From: Domibacillus robiginosus
GTDB taxonomy: Bacteria > Bacillota > Bacilli > Bacillales > Domibacillaceae
Direction of reading: 5' to 3'
NCBI RefSeq assembly: GCF_000966195.1
Contig: NZ_LAHL01000009.1
Coordinates: 62,001 to 126,000 of the forward strand
Length of the DNA: 64,000 nt
In this document: piece after piece, positions 36,700 to 46,922 of the stretch
Position numbering within the stretch: the first letter of the stretch is position 1
Layout: each line of letters starts with the position of its first letter
The notes under the pieces: generated by a model
Seen by the model: the letters and a program-made list of their open reading frames with translations, nothing else
Told to the model about the DNA's origin: nothing
The model's database searches: none
Made by a program: the position numbers and the translations under genes

Positions 36700-39504
36700 C
36701 TATTTCCCTTCCGGCAGCCACTTTTCGATCAGCTCCATTGTCCCGGCAATATCAAGCTCCTTTGCCGGGACATCTGGAATTGATTCGAGAAACGCTTTGC
36801 CGTACCGGCTTGACAGGACACGCCGGTCAAACAGAACCGCTACTCCCCGGTCTGATTCCGTTCGAATCAGCCTTCCAAAGCCCTGGCGAAAGCGAATAAT
36901 GGCCTGGGGAAGTGAATAAGCAGAAAATGCATTTTTCCCTTCCCGCTTCAGCTGCTCATTTTTCGCCGCGACAAACGGGTCGTCCGGCGGAGCAAACGGA
37001 AGGCGGACAATAAACAGGACAGATAAATCTTCGCCTGGAATGTCGATGCCTTCCCATAAAGCACCCGTCCCAAGCAGGATGGCTTTGTCGTACTGACGGA
37101 AATTTTTCGCCAGGCGGGCCACACTGCCGCCTGTAATGCCCTGAGCAAGGATGGCGTATTCTTCCAGCAGCTCTGTTTCCCGAATGAAATCATGTGTTTT
37201 CTTTAAAATATCAAACGACGTAAACAGGACTAGCATGCGCCCCCCGGCTGTTTCAGCGGCTGCAATAATATAATCGGCCACCGCCTGGGCATATGTTTCC
37301 TGATCGGTTTCTTTTACATCCGGCACATCATTGGGAATGACAATCCGGCAGTGGCCCGCATAATCAAACGGTGACGGAATTACATGTTCATGGTATAAGA
37401 AACCTTCCAGCCCCATTTCTCGGGCAAAAAACTGAAACGACTGCTCGACTGTTAACGTGGCGGACGTAAACAGCACATGATGCCGCTCAAGCAAATACGA
37501 CTTGATCAGTGCGCCTGGCTGAACAGGCTGTGTCCGTACCGTCAGCGTATTGGCCAGTGAGCGTACATCTCCCTCGATCCAGAGCACCTCTTCTTCATCC
37601 GGGCGAAACACCAGTTCAAACAGCTGCCTGTTCCAGTTTCGGCACCGCTCTAAAAATAAAAGAGCATCATCTACATATAATTCGTCCCGGGCAGACAGCT
37701 GCTTACGTATCCCTTCAACCGGAACCACCTTTTCTTCCACTGCTTCTGTCAGTCGAGATATCTTGTTGTACAGGCGTTCAGCACCGTACTCAATTTGCTG
37801 CCAGCCGGCCGTGTGCCGGCTTTCTTCGGTGATGGCGTACTGGCGCTTCGCATGGTTTATACGGGATGTCTGCCGCTCAAAAAAAGCACCTACAACACCG
37901 AGCCATTCCTCCGCCTCTGTTAAAACGGCAGACACAGCCGTCATTATTTTTTCAGACGAACGCTCCGTCAGGCGTTTGGACTCGATCCGGTTCAAATGAT
38001 ATAACAGCCGCCGGTCTTCTGTTGAGCCAAGTTTTCCTATGACAAATTTTAATTCTGCCACGGAAAGCTCCTGGCCAAGCCGCTCTCTGGCCGCTCGTTC
38101 AAACCGGTGGGCCTCATCAATAAGGATAAAGCTTCCCGGCAGCAACAAAGGCTTTGCCGCTTTCATGTCGGCAATTAAAAAAGAATGGTTGGTCACAATA
38201 ATATCCGCACTGGCTGCTACTTCTTTTGCATAGCGGGCAAAATCGTGCTTACGCCACGCCTGCTTTGCTTTATTCATATAATCATCTGCCTGGCAGACTT
38301 CCCTCCAAAACAGGGCCCCGCCCGAGGATAAATTCAGTTCGTCTCCGTCGCCGGTTTCTGTTTCAAGCAGCCAGACAAGCATTTGCATTTTCGTCACGAT
38401 CCGGTCATAATTCCGCTCTTTTTCACGCAGTGACCGAACAAAGCGCGACAAGTCCAAATAATGACGCTTCCCTTTTAAAACGGCCGCTTTGATTGGAAAA
38501 GGCAGCAGAATGTCAAGCTTTGCCAGCTCTCGCTCCAGCAGCTGGTGCTGCAAGAGAACCGTATACGTAGACACCACAACCGGCCGGCCGCTCCGCCGGC
38601 TTTCAAAAATAGCCGGCAGCAAATACGCCAGTGATTTACCCGTACCGGTCCCTGCTTCAATGACGGTGTGCTCTTTGCTTTCAAAAAAGCGCTGAACAGC
38701 ATTCACCATGTTCATCTGTCCGGGACGCCTTTGCATATTCGGAGCGCCGGCAAGCAGCTCCCATTTTTCTTCCTCCGTTTTTGGAAACACGGTCGCTGGG
38801 TCTGCTTTACGCTTTTCCGGTTGTTTTTTCGTGCGCAGTGCCAGCCCCCGGTAAACGGTCCACTCGTCTGACAGCTCTTCTACACGCTGTTTTTTTTGCA
38901 GAGCGATGCGGGACAGCAGCAAATGCACATCGCTTTTCAGTCCCGTTGACAGCTTTAACAGCTGCTCAATGGTCACAAGCGGCATTTCCTCCAGCCGGTC
39001 TACAAGCTGAATAAACAACTCTGCCGTCGCACGGGCATCACTGTCCGCTCTGTGCTTTTGTCCGTGACTCAGCCGAAATTGATCAGATAAGTCACCGAGC
39101 TTGTAGCTGTCGGAAGCAGGCAGAACAATTTTAGCAAGCTCTACTGTATCAATAAAAGAACCGGTAAAAGGCGGATAACCGGCCGCCTCCAGTTCGCTGT
39201 TTAAAAAAGGCAGGTCAAAAAAAACGTTATGGGCAACAAAAACGGAATCGGACAGCCATTCCTGGAATCGCTCCGCTTCCTCCCGGAAAAAAGGAGCCTG
39301 CCGGACGGTTTCTTCGTCGATGGCAGTCAGCTCCTGAATAAAAGGAGGAATCGGCATTTCCGGATTTAAATATGTACTAAATTGGCTTTCAATCCGGCCG
39401 TTTTCAATGGCAACAAAAGCAGCCTGCATAATGCGGCCGCCGCTCGCGTAAGAATGGCCTGTTGTTTCAAAATCTGCCACGTTAAATCGTATATCCTTGA
39501 TCAC
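36700..39504 (-). CDS. dinG: DinG-family ATP-dependent exonuclease/helicase
   Basis: A 934-residue fusion: an N-terminal DnaQ-like exonuclease domain (FETTGHSYASGG; VAHNVFFDLPFL; HRADSDARATAELF) and a DinG/XPD-type helicase with EAGTGTGKSLAYLLPA (Walker A, about 275-290), DEAH (IDEAHRFERAA), and ILLGTGALWEGID near the end. Unlike E. coli DinG, the Firmicute protein is mainly a 3'-5' exonuclease and lacks the iron-sulfur cysteines. GTG at 39504 is preferred over 39513 since AAAGGTG lies eight bases upstream of it. Confidence 0.92.
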   Translation of the reverse strand: MIKDIRFNVADFETTGHSYASGGRIMQAAFVAIENGRIESQFSTYLNPEMPIPPFIQELTAIDEETVRQAPFFREEAERFQEWLSDSVFVAHNVFFDLPFLNSELEAAGYPPFTGSFIDTVELAKIVLPASDSYKLGDLSDQFRLSHGQKHRADSDARATAELFIQLVDRLEEMPLVTIEQLLKLSTGLKSDVHLLLSRIALQKKQRVEELSDEWTVYRGLALRTKKQPEKRKADPATVFPKTEEEKWELLAGAPNMQRRPGQMNMVNAVQRFFESKEHTVIEAGTGTGKSLAYLLPAIFESRRSGRPVVVSTYTVLLQHQLLERELAKLDILLPFPIKAAVLKGKRHYLDLSRFVRSLREKERNYDRIVTKMQMLVWLLETETGDGDELNLSSGGALFWREVCQADDYMNKAKQAWRKHDFARYAKEVAASADIIVTNHSFLIADMKAAKPLLLPGSFILIDEAHRFERAARERLGQELSVAELKFVIGKLGSTEDRRLLYHLNRIESKRLTERSSEKIMTAVSAVLTEAEEWLGVVGAFFERQTSRINHAKRQYAITEESRHTAGWQQIEYGAERLYNKISRLTEAVEEKVVPVEGIRKQLSARDELYVDDALLFLERCRNWNRQLFELVFRPDEEEVLWIEGDVRSLANTLTVRTQPVQPGALIKSYLLERHHVLFTSATLTVEQSFQFFAREMGLEGFLYHEHVIPSPFDYAGHCRIVIPNDVPDVKETDQETYAQAVADYIIAAAETAGGRMLVLFTSFDILKKTHDFIRETELLEEYAILAQGITGGSVARLAKNFRQYDKAILLGTGALWEGIDIPGEDLSVLFIVRLPFAPPDDPFVAAKNEQLKREGKNAFSAYSLPQAIIRFRQGFGRLIRTESDRGVAVLFDRRVLSSRYGKAFLESIPDVPAKELDIAGTMELIEKWLPEGK

Positions 39505-39635
39505 GGCAAACACACCTTTAAGTAAATTCTTTATCAGTGTACCATAAGAAGGGCAAATGGTGCCTGCTTATCGGCGTCAATCAAAAGAAAAGCACGAACA
39601 AAATATTTTTTCTTTGCCTGCGATGCTTCAACACA

Positions 39636-39668
39636 TAAAAAAGGACCGCTGTTTGGACAGCGGCCCTT
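39636..39668 (-). terminator. Terminator of panBCD
   Basis: Minus-strand stem AGGGCCGCTGT / ACAGCGGTCCT with six T, after the panD stop. Confidence 0.88.
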
Positions 39669-39686
39669 AGGTGTAAGGTCATGCGT

Positions 39687-40070
39687 TTACATAATGGTAG
39701 CAGCCGGCTCCTGGTGAAGACGGTCGACGATGCGGTTTTCTGCATCCATAATAAGCACTTTCGGCTTGTGCTCTTTTACTTTTTCCTCTGCGACTAATAC
39801 GTATGAGATAATAATAACCGTGTCGCCCGGCTGAACAAGCCGTGCCGCTGCACCGTTCAAACAGACAACACCGCTGCCGCGCTCGCCTGGAATCGTATAC
39901 GTTTCTAGACGGGCACCGTTATTGTTGTTGACAATCTGTACTTTTTCATTGGCCATGATGCCGGCCGCATCAAGCAGGTCTTCATCAATGGTAATGCTGC
40001 CGACATAATTTAAATTAGCTTCGGTCACCGTTGCACGGTGGATTTTCCCGTTCATCATTGTGCGGTACAT
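39687..40070 (-). CDS. panD: Aspartate 1-decarboxylase
   Basis: A 127-residue pyruvoyl enzyme making beta-alanine from aspartate for pantothenate. Self-cleavage occurs at the Gly-Ser bond in NYVGSITID (about residues 24-25). TVTEANLNY and [19 protein letters not shown] are family marks. Its start overlaps the panC end by 16 bases. Last gene of panBCD. Confidence 0.96.
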   Translation of the reverse strand: MYRTMMNGKIHRATVTEANLNYVGSITIDEDLLDAAGIMANEKVQIVNNNNGARLETYTIPGERGSGVVCLNGAAARLVQPGDTVIIISYVLVAEEKVKEHKPKVLIMDAENRIVDRLHQEPAATIM

Positions 40071-40927
40071 GAGGCACTTCCTTTCATCGATAAAATCACA
40101 TTATCAATCAGCCGCGCCTGCTTGTATTGCACAGCGGCAGCCGCAATAACTGTTGCGTCCACTTCTTCGACCGGCTCAAGGGCAGGATACGATAAAATCT
40201 CCAGGTAGTCGATCGAAGCCCCCGCCTGCTCTTCCAGAACAAGGCGTGCTTTTTCTTTTAAGGATGCAACGTTCGTTTCTCCTGCTTCAACGCTCCGCTG
40301 AATGAGCCCAAGCGCTTGATAGATTGCCGGTGCTTTTTCCCGTTCCTCCGGCAGCAAATATACGTTTCGCGAACTTTTTGCAAGCCCGTCCGGCTCTCTA
40401 ACGGTGTTCACACCAATAATCTCAATCGGTACATTCAGCGCATCCACAAGCCCGTGAATCACAGCGAGCTGCTGGGCATCTTTTTTTCCAAAATAGGCCC
40501 GGTCTGCTTCGGTTAAATGAAACAGCTTCATTACTACCGTCGCCACTCCATCAAAATGCCCCTCGCGTGAAAGGCCGCACAGCGCGTTTGTCCGCTTTTG
40601 AACGGTCAGCGTCACAGCCGGCTCCTCCGGGTACATTTCTTCCACAGACGGCAAAAACAGGAGGTCTACGCCTGCTTCTCCGGCAAGCAATGTATCTCGT
40701 TCTTCATCTCTTGGGTAGCGCTCAAAATCTTCATTCGGTCCGAACTGAAGCGGATTAACGAAAATAGACATAACCACACAGTCGTTTTCACGGCGCGCCT
40801 GCCGGGCAAGTGTCAGGTGCCCTTCATGTAAAAAGCCCATTGTTGGCACAAAGCCGATCGACTGCCCGGCCGTTTGAGCGGCACGGATTTCTTGTTTTAA
40901 CGCGGAGATGGTTCGGACGATTTTCAT
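40055..40927 (-). CDS. panC: Pantothenate synthetase
   Basis: A 290-residue ATP-dependent ligase joining pantoate and beta-alanine. The nucleotide-binding [13 protein letters not shown] (HxGH signature), [10 protein letters not shown] and SSRNVYL segments are intact. GGAGGCG precedes the ATG at 40927, which overlaps panB by four bases. Confidence 0.96.
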   Translation of the reverse strand: MKIVRTISALKQEIRAAQTAGQSIGFVPTMGFLHEGHLTLARQARRENDCVVMSIFVNPLQFGPNEDFERYPRDEERDTLLAGEAGVDLLFLPSVEEMYPEEPAVTLTVQKRTNALCGLSREGHFDGVATVVMKLFHLTEADRAYFGKKDAQQLAVIHGLVDALNVPIEIIGVNTVREPDGLAKSSRNVYLLPEEREKAPAIYQALGLIQRSVEAGETNVASLKEKARLVLEEQAGASIDYLEILSYPALEPVEEVDATVIAAAAVQYKQARLIDNVILSMKGSASCTAQ

Positions 40928-41763
40928 GAATGCACGCCTCCATACAAACGATCAAGCTCTTCCTCTTTCATCGTGAATGTATGCTCTTTTGCCGGGAATG
41001 CCCCTGCTTTTACATCTGCTGTGTAGGCAGATACCGCTTCTGTGCCGGCCTGGTCAAAATCCGCATAGCTTTTCACAAATTTGGCCGTGCGATCAACGCC
41101 ATAACGCATGATGTCGTGGTAGACAAGCACTTGTCCGTCCACTTTGGCGCCTGCTCCAATACCGATAACCGGAATGTGAAGCGCTTTTGTAACAGACTGT
41201 GCAACCTGATGCGGCACGCACTCCAGCACAATCATAAACGCTCCCGCCTGCTCCATCGCTTTTGCATCAGTGAGCAGCTGCTGTGCTGCTTCTGCGGTTT
41301 TTCCCTGCACTTTGTAGCCGCCCAGCACGCCGACAGACTGCGGTGTCAGCCCGAGATGCGCACATACCGGCACACCGGCAGCCGTTAATTCACGGACGCG
41401 GTCAATGATTTCGCCAGCACCTTCAAGCTTAACCGCATCTGCTCCACCATTTTGCATAATGGCACGGGCAGTGTTCAAGGTTTGTTCCCTATTTACGTGA
41501 TACGTCATAAACGGCATATCTGTTACCACAAACGTCTGACGGGCGCCCCGCTTGACCGCTTTTGTATGATGAACCATGTCTTCCGTTGTAACATAAACGG
41601 TAGAGTCGTACCCGAGCACCGTCATGCCGAGTGAATCACCAACCAAAATGATGTCCGCACCACCGGCTTCGGCCTGCTTGGCTGATGGGTAATCATAAGC
41701 CGTGATCATCGCAATTTTTTCCTGACTGGCTTTCATTTTACTAAAATCTGCTGTTCGTTTCAC
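40924..41763 (-). CDS. panB: 3-methyl-2-oxobutanoate hydroxymethyltransferase
   Basis: A 279-residue enzyme catalysing the first committed step of pantothenate synthesis, ketopantoate formation using methylene-tetrahydrofolate. [33 protein letters not shown] and HLGLTPQSV carry the metal and substrate residues. The start codon is GTG at 41763, right after AAAGGAGG. First gene of panBCD; the leader holds a pan motif and an intrinsic terminator. Confidence 0.96.
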   Translation of the reverse strand: MKRTADFSKMKASQEKIAMITAYDYPSAKQAEAGGADIILVGDSLGMTVLGYDSTVYVTTEDMVHHTKAVKRGARQTFVVTDMPFMTYHVNREQTLNTARAIMQNGGADAVKLEGAGEIIDRVRELTAAGVPVCAHLGLTPQSVGVLGGYKVQGKTAEAAQQLLTDAKAMEQAGAFMIVLECVPHQVAQSVTKALHIPVIGIGAGAKVDGQVLVYHDIMRYGVDRTAKFVKSYADFDQAGTEAVSAYTADVKAGAFPAKEHTFTMKEEELDRLYGGVHS

Positions 41764-41800
41764 ATTGCTTCCTCCTTTTGATCAGAGGAGACGAAACAAT

Positions 41801-41839
41801 AAAAAAGGGTCCTTTTGCCGGAAAGAAGCAGAAGGACCC
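41801..41839 (-). terminator. Intrinsic terminator in the panBCD leader
   Basis: Minus-strand stem GGGTCC(TT) / (AA)GGACCC with T-run (41801-41806), ending 37 bases before the panB start. Because it precedes the operon and follows a structured RNA, it is likely an attenuator. Confidence 0.78.
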
Positions 41840-41867
41840 GTAGTAAACGGATAAATGTTTCGACCCT

Positions 41868-41895
41868 CTGTCCCTGTCCATTCGGATCAAGGCAG
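41868..41895 (-). ncRNA. Candidate pan RNA motif
   Basis: Minus strand CTGCCTTGATCC-GAAT-GGACAGGGACAG folds as one stem with bulged adenosines on the 3' side (after the CTG/CAG base pairs and near the loop). The pan motif described upstream of panB/C/D genes in Firmicutes is a stem with two bulged adenosines, so position and structure both fit. Ligand is unknown. Assigned by eye. Confidence 0.6.
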
Positions 41896-41972
41896 TGTTT
41901 GTCTTATAAAAAATAAGTGATGCTCGTTAAACGTGGTGCAGTTCAAGCCTGATACCGCCCTTGTTCACGATT

Positions 41973-42001
41973 ATTATAACAGGGAGCCACCCATTTGACT
42001 A
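41973..42001 (-). promoter_or_regulatory. Promoter of panBCD
   Basis: Minus strand: perfect TATAAT (41973-41978), 17-bp spacer, TAGTCA (41996-42001), with the -35 box overlapping the birA stop. Confidence 0.6.
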
Positions 42002-42973
42002 CCGTTCAATTTCAATATCTGCCGAGTAAATCGAATGAATCACGCTCTCTTCATCCTGTACCTTCAGCACGCCTTCCTCGGTAATGCCAAGTGCTTTTCC
42101 TCGAATCGAGCCATTCACGGTCCGAGCGATAATCTGGCGGCCGATGGACACAGCAAACGATTCCCACTTTGCTTTGATCGCAGCAAATCCGTTATCCACA
42201 TATTCTCTATAGTAGATTTCCATGTTTTTTAGGATCGCCTGTACAAGTTTAGCACGTGAAACAGCGTCCCCTTTTTCAATGGCAAGCGAGGTTGCAATGC
42301 CCTCCAGTTCAGCGGGAAACGCCTGCTGGTTTACATTCATGCCGATGCCGACAATGATCGAGCGAATTCGGTCCGCATCTGCTTGAAGCTCCGTTAAAAT
42401 ACCGGTTATTTTTCTGCCGTTCAGTAAAAGATCGTTCGGCCACTTAATTTCCGGTGTCAGCCCGGTTACGTCCTGAATCGCTTCTGCCACCGCCACAGCC
42501 GCTATTAAGGTAAACTGCGGCGCTTTGAAAGGCGGAAGATCCGGTTTTAAAATAAGGCTCATCCAAATGCCTGTCCCTTTTGGAGAATGCCAGGCTCTTG
42601 TCATGCGCCCGCGTCCCGCTGTTTGCTCTTCTGCAATAACGAGCGTTCCTTCTTCGGATTCCTCCGCGATTTTATGTGCTTCTTTCTGGGTGGATTCGAC
42701 CGTTTCTTTAAATACAATGTGTTTGCCAAGCTGGTCGGTTTGAAGACCGATTAACAGTTCATTTTCACTTACTTTATCAGGCTTCCCCGTAATGCGGTAG
42801 CCTTTGTTTCGCACAGCTTCGAGTTCGAAGCCCTCCTGCCGCAGTGATTCAATATGCTTCCAGACAGCTGTTCTCGAACAGCCGATGTGATCCGCCAGTG
42901 CCTGTCCGGATACAAACTCGCCGTTTGCTTTTGAAAACACTTCAAGCAGCTTATGCTTTACAGAAGATTGCAT
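41999..42973 (-). CDS. birA: Biotin-protein ligase and biotin operon repressor
   Basis: A 324-residue bifunctional protein. The N-terminal helix-turn-helix (SGQALADHIGCSRTAVWKHI) binds the biotin operator; the ligase domain has GRGRMTRAWHSPKGTGIW (biotinyl-AMP site) and KWPNDLLLNGRKITGIL, and the C-terminal SH3-like part ends the protein. ATG at 42973 after AAAGGTGG; it overlaps the cca end by 16 bases. Confidence 0.95.
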   Translation of the reverse strand: MQSSVKHKLLEVFSKANGEFVSGQALADHIGCSRTAVWKHIESLRQEGFELEAVRNKGYRITGKPDKVSENELLIGLQTDQLGKHIVFKETVESTQKEAHKIAEESEEGTLVIAEEQTAGRGRMTRAWHSPKGTGIWMSLILKPDLPPFKAPQFTLIAAVAVAEAIQDVTGLTPEIKWPNDLLLNGRKITGILTELQADADRIRSIIVGIGMNVNQQAFPAELEGIATSLAIEKGDAVSRAKLVQAILKNMEIYYREYVDNGFAAIKAKWESFAVSIGRQIIARTVNGSIRGKALGITEEGVLKVQDEESVIHSIYSADIEIER

Positions 42974-44154
42974 GCACGCAGCCACCTTTCAATTTCCATT
43001 CGCTCGTTTTGAACATCGCCGGCAATCACTGCCTGCTCCGTTCGTTCGAGTACTTCTTTTATCCATGGACCGCGCGGCTTATCCGCCCACTGGAGCAGCT
43101 CACTGCCTGTAATGGCCAGATCATGGCGGCTTTTAATCGGCAGCGCTTCAAAACCGCTCGCTGCGTCCCTGGCATCTATCTCTTTTGCACCGGGAAGCAA
43201 GGACGCAACAGCCGCTGCGTCCACGGCTGACTCGAGGCCGGCTTGAAACAGCTGCCAGTCCGTGATTCCTTCAGCGAAAAACCGGTTGAGGGTCCCCACA
43301 CTGCGGCTGATGCGCTTTATTCTTTTTTGCGGCAGTCGCCAGGCGGTTAAAAAGGGCACAGGGTCCGCTTCTGCGCACAAATAAGCCGCCGCTGTCCATA
43401 CTTGCTCTGCCGTTAGTTTTTCAAGCGGCAGGCCTGCCAGGCGGTCCAGGGCTGCTTTTTGCCCGCTCAGTCCAGGCAGATATTGATAAAGGCCAGTTTC
43501 AATAAGGATAGATACCGCCTTGCCTGCACTGCGTCCGCCAAACAATTTATCCATCTCATTCAGCTTTCGCTCTACTGCAATGTGGCCGAGCAGCGGCGCA
43601 TGCCCGGTCATCGCTTCCTTCGTTTGGGGATGAAGGTTAAAACAAAGCTGGCTCACAAACCGGGCCGCTCTCATCATCCGGAGCGCGTCTTCTGAAAAGC
43701 GCTCGGCTGCCTGGCCAACCGTCCGAATGCTTCTCCGCTCAATGTCTTCTTTCCCGCCAAAAGGGTCAATCCATTCTCCGCTTTTGTTCATCGCCATCGC
43801 ATTCATCGTAAAATCACGGCGCTTTAAATCTTCATAAAGAGAACGAACAAATTCGACCCGGTCCGGACGCCGGAAATCGGTATAGTCCGATTCGGTTCGA
43901 AATGTGGTGACTTCAAATCCAGCTCCGTTATGTAAAACGAGAATCGTCCCATGATCAATGCCGACATCAACCGTATGGCCGAAAACGGCTTTTACTTCAG
44001 CCGGCACTGCTGACGTTGCAATATCTACGTCATGAACCGGACGGCCTAAAAAAAGATCCCGAACAGCTCCGCCGACAAAAAAAGCTTCATAGCCTGCCGC
44101 CTCCAGCCGATCAATCACCGGCAGCGCCTGGCGAAAAAAAGGATGATCAATCAT
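42958..44154 (-). CDS. cca: CCA-adding tRNA nucleotidyltransferase
   Basis: A 398-residue class II nucleotidyltransferase that adds or repairs the 3' CCA of tRNAs. The head shows [20 protein letters not shown] (GGAVRD and the metal-binding DVD), [11 protein letters not shown] and [14 protein letters not shown], then [15 protein letters not shown] at 44154 overlaps the bshA end by eight bases, with GGAGG nine bases upstream; a much longer frame within bshA is not the gene. Confidence 0.95.
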   Translation of the reverse strand: MIDHPFFRQALPVIDRLEAAGYEAFFVGGAVRDLFLGRPVHDVDIATSAVPAEVKAVFGHTVDVGIDHGTILVLHNGAGFEVTTFRTESDYTDFRRPDRVEFVRSLYEDLKRRDFTMNAMAMNKSGEWIDPFGGKEDIERRSIRTVGQAAERFSEDALRMMRAARFVSQLCFNLHPQTKEAMTGHAPLLGHIAVERKLNEMDKLFGGRSAGKAVSILIETGLYQYLPGLSGQKAALDRLAGLPLEKLTAEQVWTAAAYLCAEADPVPFLTAWRLPQKRIKRISRSVGTLNRFFAEGITDWQLFQAGLESAVDAAAVASLLPGAKEIDARDAASGFEALPIKSRHDLAITGSELLQWADKPRGPWIKEVLERTEQAVIAGDVQNERMEIERWLRACNLL

Positions 44155-45289
44155 GAGCGTTTTCCTCCAGCAGCCCCCGGTAAATGTGTTCATACTGCTT
44201 AACGATATCGGATGAATGAAACCGCTCCCGAACAGTTTCAATCGCCTGTTTCTGCATCTGCTCATACAAACTTTCATCAGACAGCAGTCGAATCGCCGCT
44301 TCGCTAATAGCCGGAATATCCCCAACCGGACGGACAAACCCATTGACGCCGTCTTCAATCACTTCCGGAATCCCCCCTGCATCTGTGCCAATACACGGTA
44401 CCCCGCAGGCCATTGCTTCAAGTGCTACAAGGCCGAAGCTTTCTTTTTCTGATAATAAAAGCTTTATATCACTGATCGTGTACAGTTCCGCTACATTGTT
44501 CTGCTTTCCAAGATACAAAATCTGGCCCTCAAGTCCGAGCGACTCTGCCAGCCGGCAGACTACCGTCATTTCCGGGCCGTCTCCCACAAGCAAAAGCTTT
44601 GCAGGCATGTGCTCTGCAATATGGGCAAAAACTTTAATCACATCGGTTACCCGTTTAACCGCGCGGAAATTCGAGACATGGATTACTACTTTTTCATCTT
44701 CCTTGATCCCGAACTCTTTTCTTAAATCCCGGACCGCTTCCACCGGGTGATATACCCGTTCATCAATGAAATTGTACACAGTTTCAATGTGTTTATCCGG
44801 CTGGATCATTTCTTTTGTCTGCCCGGCAAGCGAGTGGGAAACGGCGGTGACGGCATCCGACTGTTCAATGCCAAACTTAATAGCCGGTGCCAGCGCCGAA
44901 TCCGTGCCCAGCACCGTAATATCTGTTCCATGCAGCGTCGTTACAATTTTCACATCCGACCTGGCCATTTGCTTGCCTAAAATGGCGCATACGGCATGCG
45001 GTATTGCATAATGAACATGCAGAATATCCAGCTCTTCCCGTTCTATGATTTCAGCCATTTTGCTGGCCAGGGCAATATCATAAGGCGGATACTGAAATAC
45101 CGAATACTGGTTTACTTCCACCTGATGAAAGAAAATATTCGGGTATACCCGGTTAAGCCGAAATGGAACAGCCGATGTAATAAAATGAATGGTATGCCCC
45201 TGCTCCGCCAGAAGCTTGCCAAGCTCCGTCGCCACGACGCCCGACCCGCCTACGGACGGATAGCATGTAATACCAATGTTTAATCCCAT
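44147..45289 (-). CDS. bshA: N-acetylglucosaminyl L-malate synthase BshA
   Basis: A 380-residue family 4 glycosyltransferase that makes GlcNAc-malate, the first step of bacillithiol synthesis. [18 protein letters not shown] binds the donor, [11 protein letters not shown] is family-typical, and [18 protein letters not shown] is the E-x7-E motif. ATG at 45289 after GGGGAA. The bshB1 deacetylase gene normally found between mgsA and bshA is absent; the mgsA stop lies 17 bases upstream of this start. Confidence 0.94.
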   Translation of the reverse strand: MGLNIGITCYPSVGGSGVVATELGKLLAEQGHTIHFITSAVPFRLNRVYPNIFFHQVEVNQYSVFQYPPYDIALASKMAEIIEREELDILHVHYAIPHAVCAILGKQMARSDVKIVTTLHGTDITVLGTDSALAPAIKFGIEQSDAVTAVSHSLAGQTKEMIQPDKHIETVYNFIDERVYHPVEAVRDLRKEFGIKEDEKVVIHVSNFRAVKRVTDVIKVFAHIAEHMPAKLLLVGDGPEMTVVCRLAESLGLEGQILYLGKQNNVAELYTISDIKLLLSEKESFGLVALEAMACGVPCIGTDAGGIPEVIEDGVNGFVRPVGDIPAISEAAIRLLSDESLYEQMQKQAIETVRERFHSSDIVKQYEHIYRGLLEENAHD

Positions 45290-45306
45290 ATTTTTTCCCC
45301 TGCCGA

Positions 45307-45684
45307 TCATTCACTCTGTTCTTCGATAATTCCATCAATCAATACGCGTGCTGTTCCCAGATTTGTCGCAAGGGGAACAGAATACACGTCACACAGGCGG
45401 ACAAGCGCCGTTACATCGGGCTCGTGCGGCTGTGCGGTAAGCGGGTCCCGGAAGAAAAACACAAAATCCATTTCACCGCGTGCAATGCGAGCCCCGATTT
45501 CCTGATCGCCGCCGAGCGGGCCAGATTGAAAACGGTGTACATCCAGGCCTGTTTTTTCCATTACTTTTGTGCCCGTTGTGCCTGTGGCAAAAAGCGTATG
45601 CGCACCGAACACTTCTTTATGAAGATCAACAAACTCGATCAAGTCCTCTTTTTTCTTATCATGTGCAATCAAGGCAATATTCAT
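45307..45684 (-). CDS. mgsA: Methylglyoxal synthase
   Basis: A 125-residue enzyme converting dihydroxyacetone phosphate to methylglyoxal and phosphate. [14 protein letters not shown] carries the catalytic His and Asp; [11 protein letters not shown] and [15 protein letters not shown] bind phosphate; [15 protein letters not shown] is also diagnostic. GGGGGA precedes the ATG. It lies just after dapB as in B. subtilis. Confidence 0.95.
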   Translation of the reverse strand: MNIALIAHDKKKEDLIEFVDLHKEVFGAHTLFATGTTGTKVMEKTGLDVHRFQSGPLGGDQEIGARIARGEMDFVFFFRDPLTAQPHEPDVTALVRLCDVYSVPLATNLGTARVLIDGIIEEQSE

Positions 45685-45696
45685 TAGAATCCCCCA

Positions 45697-46494
45697 TTAA
45701 TCTAAGATATTTTCAAGACCATAAACAAGCGTTTTTGTTTTCATTACCGTTTCCACACATACTTTTACGCCAGACATAAAGGATGCCCGGTTGTAAGAAT
45801 CGTGCCGAATCGTTAATGACTCCCCGTCCGCACCAAATAGGACCTGCTGATGCGCGATCAAACCAGGCAGGCGGACACTGTGAATATGCATGCCATCCAT
45901 CTGAGCCCCGCGAGCACCTTGAATCGTTTCTTTTTCTTCTGGATGCCCCTGGCGCTTCGGTTCACGAACCTCGCTGATCATTTGTGCTGTTTTCACCGCA
46001 GTTCCAGACGGTGCATCAAGCTTTTTGTCGTGGTGAAGCTCAATAATTTCTACATCATTAAAATATTTGGCCGCCATTTGCGAAAACTTCATCATTAAAA
46101 CGGCACCAATCGCAAAGTTTGGCGCGATAATGCAGCCAAGCTCCCTGGACGTGGAAAGCTCTTTGAGTTCTGCCAGCTGGTCATCTGTAAAGCCCGTTGT
46201 GCCTACTACCGGGCGAATGCCGTGCTCAAGCGCTGTTTTTGTATGTACATAACCGTATTCCGGCGTGGTTAAATCAATTAATACATCGGCAGCATGTTCT
46301 GAGAAACAATCTTTTACATCTGTATAAATCGGCGCTTTAGAGCCTGTAAATCCGATATCCTCAAGTGTTTCCCCTCCATGCTTCCGGTCCAAGGCCGCTA
46401 CCAGTTCAAATTCCGGTGTATTCATCACCATTTTAACGGCTTCCATTCCCATGCGGCCGCGCGGGCCCGCAATAATAACACGTATGCTGCTCAT
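45697..46494 (-). CDS. dapB: 4-hydroxy-tetrahydrodipicolinate reductase
   Basis: A 265-residue NAD(P)H enzyme of lysine and dipicolinate synthesis. [15 protein letters not shown] is the nucleotide fold, GTTGFTDDQ and [14 protein letters not shown] follow, and [19 protein letters not shown] holds the catalytic His pair and Lys. ATG at 46494 abuts the ypjD stop, with GAGGAGG upstream. Confidence 0.96.
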   Translation of the reverse strand: MSSIRVIIAGPRGRMGMEAVKMVMNTPEFELVAALDRKHGGETLEDIGFTGSKAPIYTDVKDCFSEHAADVLIDLTTPEYGYVHTKTALEHGIRPVVGTTGFTDDQLAELKELSTSRELGCIIAPNFAIGAVLMMKFSQMAAKYFNDVEIIELHHDKKLDAPSGTAVKTAQMISEVREPKRQGHPEEKETIQGARGAQMDGMHIHSVRLPGLIAHQQVLFGADGESLTIRHDSYNRASFMSGVKVCVETVMKTKTLVYGLENILD

Positions 46495-46827
46495 TTACTT
46501 GTCCTCCTCAATTTTCGTCCAGCGGTCTTTGTCTCTTGTCTGGAATTTATTCATTACCCGGTCGTGTGCCGTCTGCAAATCAATCTCCAGCGAATTCGCC
46601 AGACAAATGGCTACAAACAAAACATCTCCGAGCTCTTCCTCGATCGTTTTTTCTTCTTCGGATGATTTTTTTGGTTTTTCTCCGTAATAATGATTGACTT
46701 CACGCGCCAGCTCGCCCATTTCTTCTGTCAGACGGGCCATCATGGCAAGCGGACTGAAATAGCCTTCTTTAAACTGGCCGATGTAGTCATCTACTTCCTT
46801 TTGCATATCACGCATCGATTTATCCAT
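46495..46827 (-). CDS. ypjD: MazG-like nucleotide pyrophosphohydrolase YpjD
   Basis: A 110-residue helical protein. The EEMGELAREVNH and EEELGDVLFVAICLAN segments form the EExxE...ExxD metal site of MazG-type hydrolases that clear odd nucleoside triphosphates. ATG at 46827 with GTGGTG upstream. First gene of ypjD-dapB-mgsA-bshA-cca-birA; divergent from ypjC. Confidence 0.92.
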   Translation of the reverse strand: MDKSMRDMQKEVDDYIGQFKEGYFSPLAMMARLTEEMGELAREVNHYYGEKPKKSSEEEKTIEEELGDVLFVAICLANSLEIDLQTAHDRVMNKFQTRDKDRWTKIEEDK

Positions 46828-46922
46828 TTTTTTCACCACTTTCTTTCTTCTATATGTTACATATTATATAGAGGAGGTGCAATTTTTTCTTATCATTCAT
46901 TACGATAAAAAGGAGAACCTAT

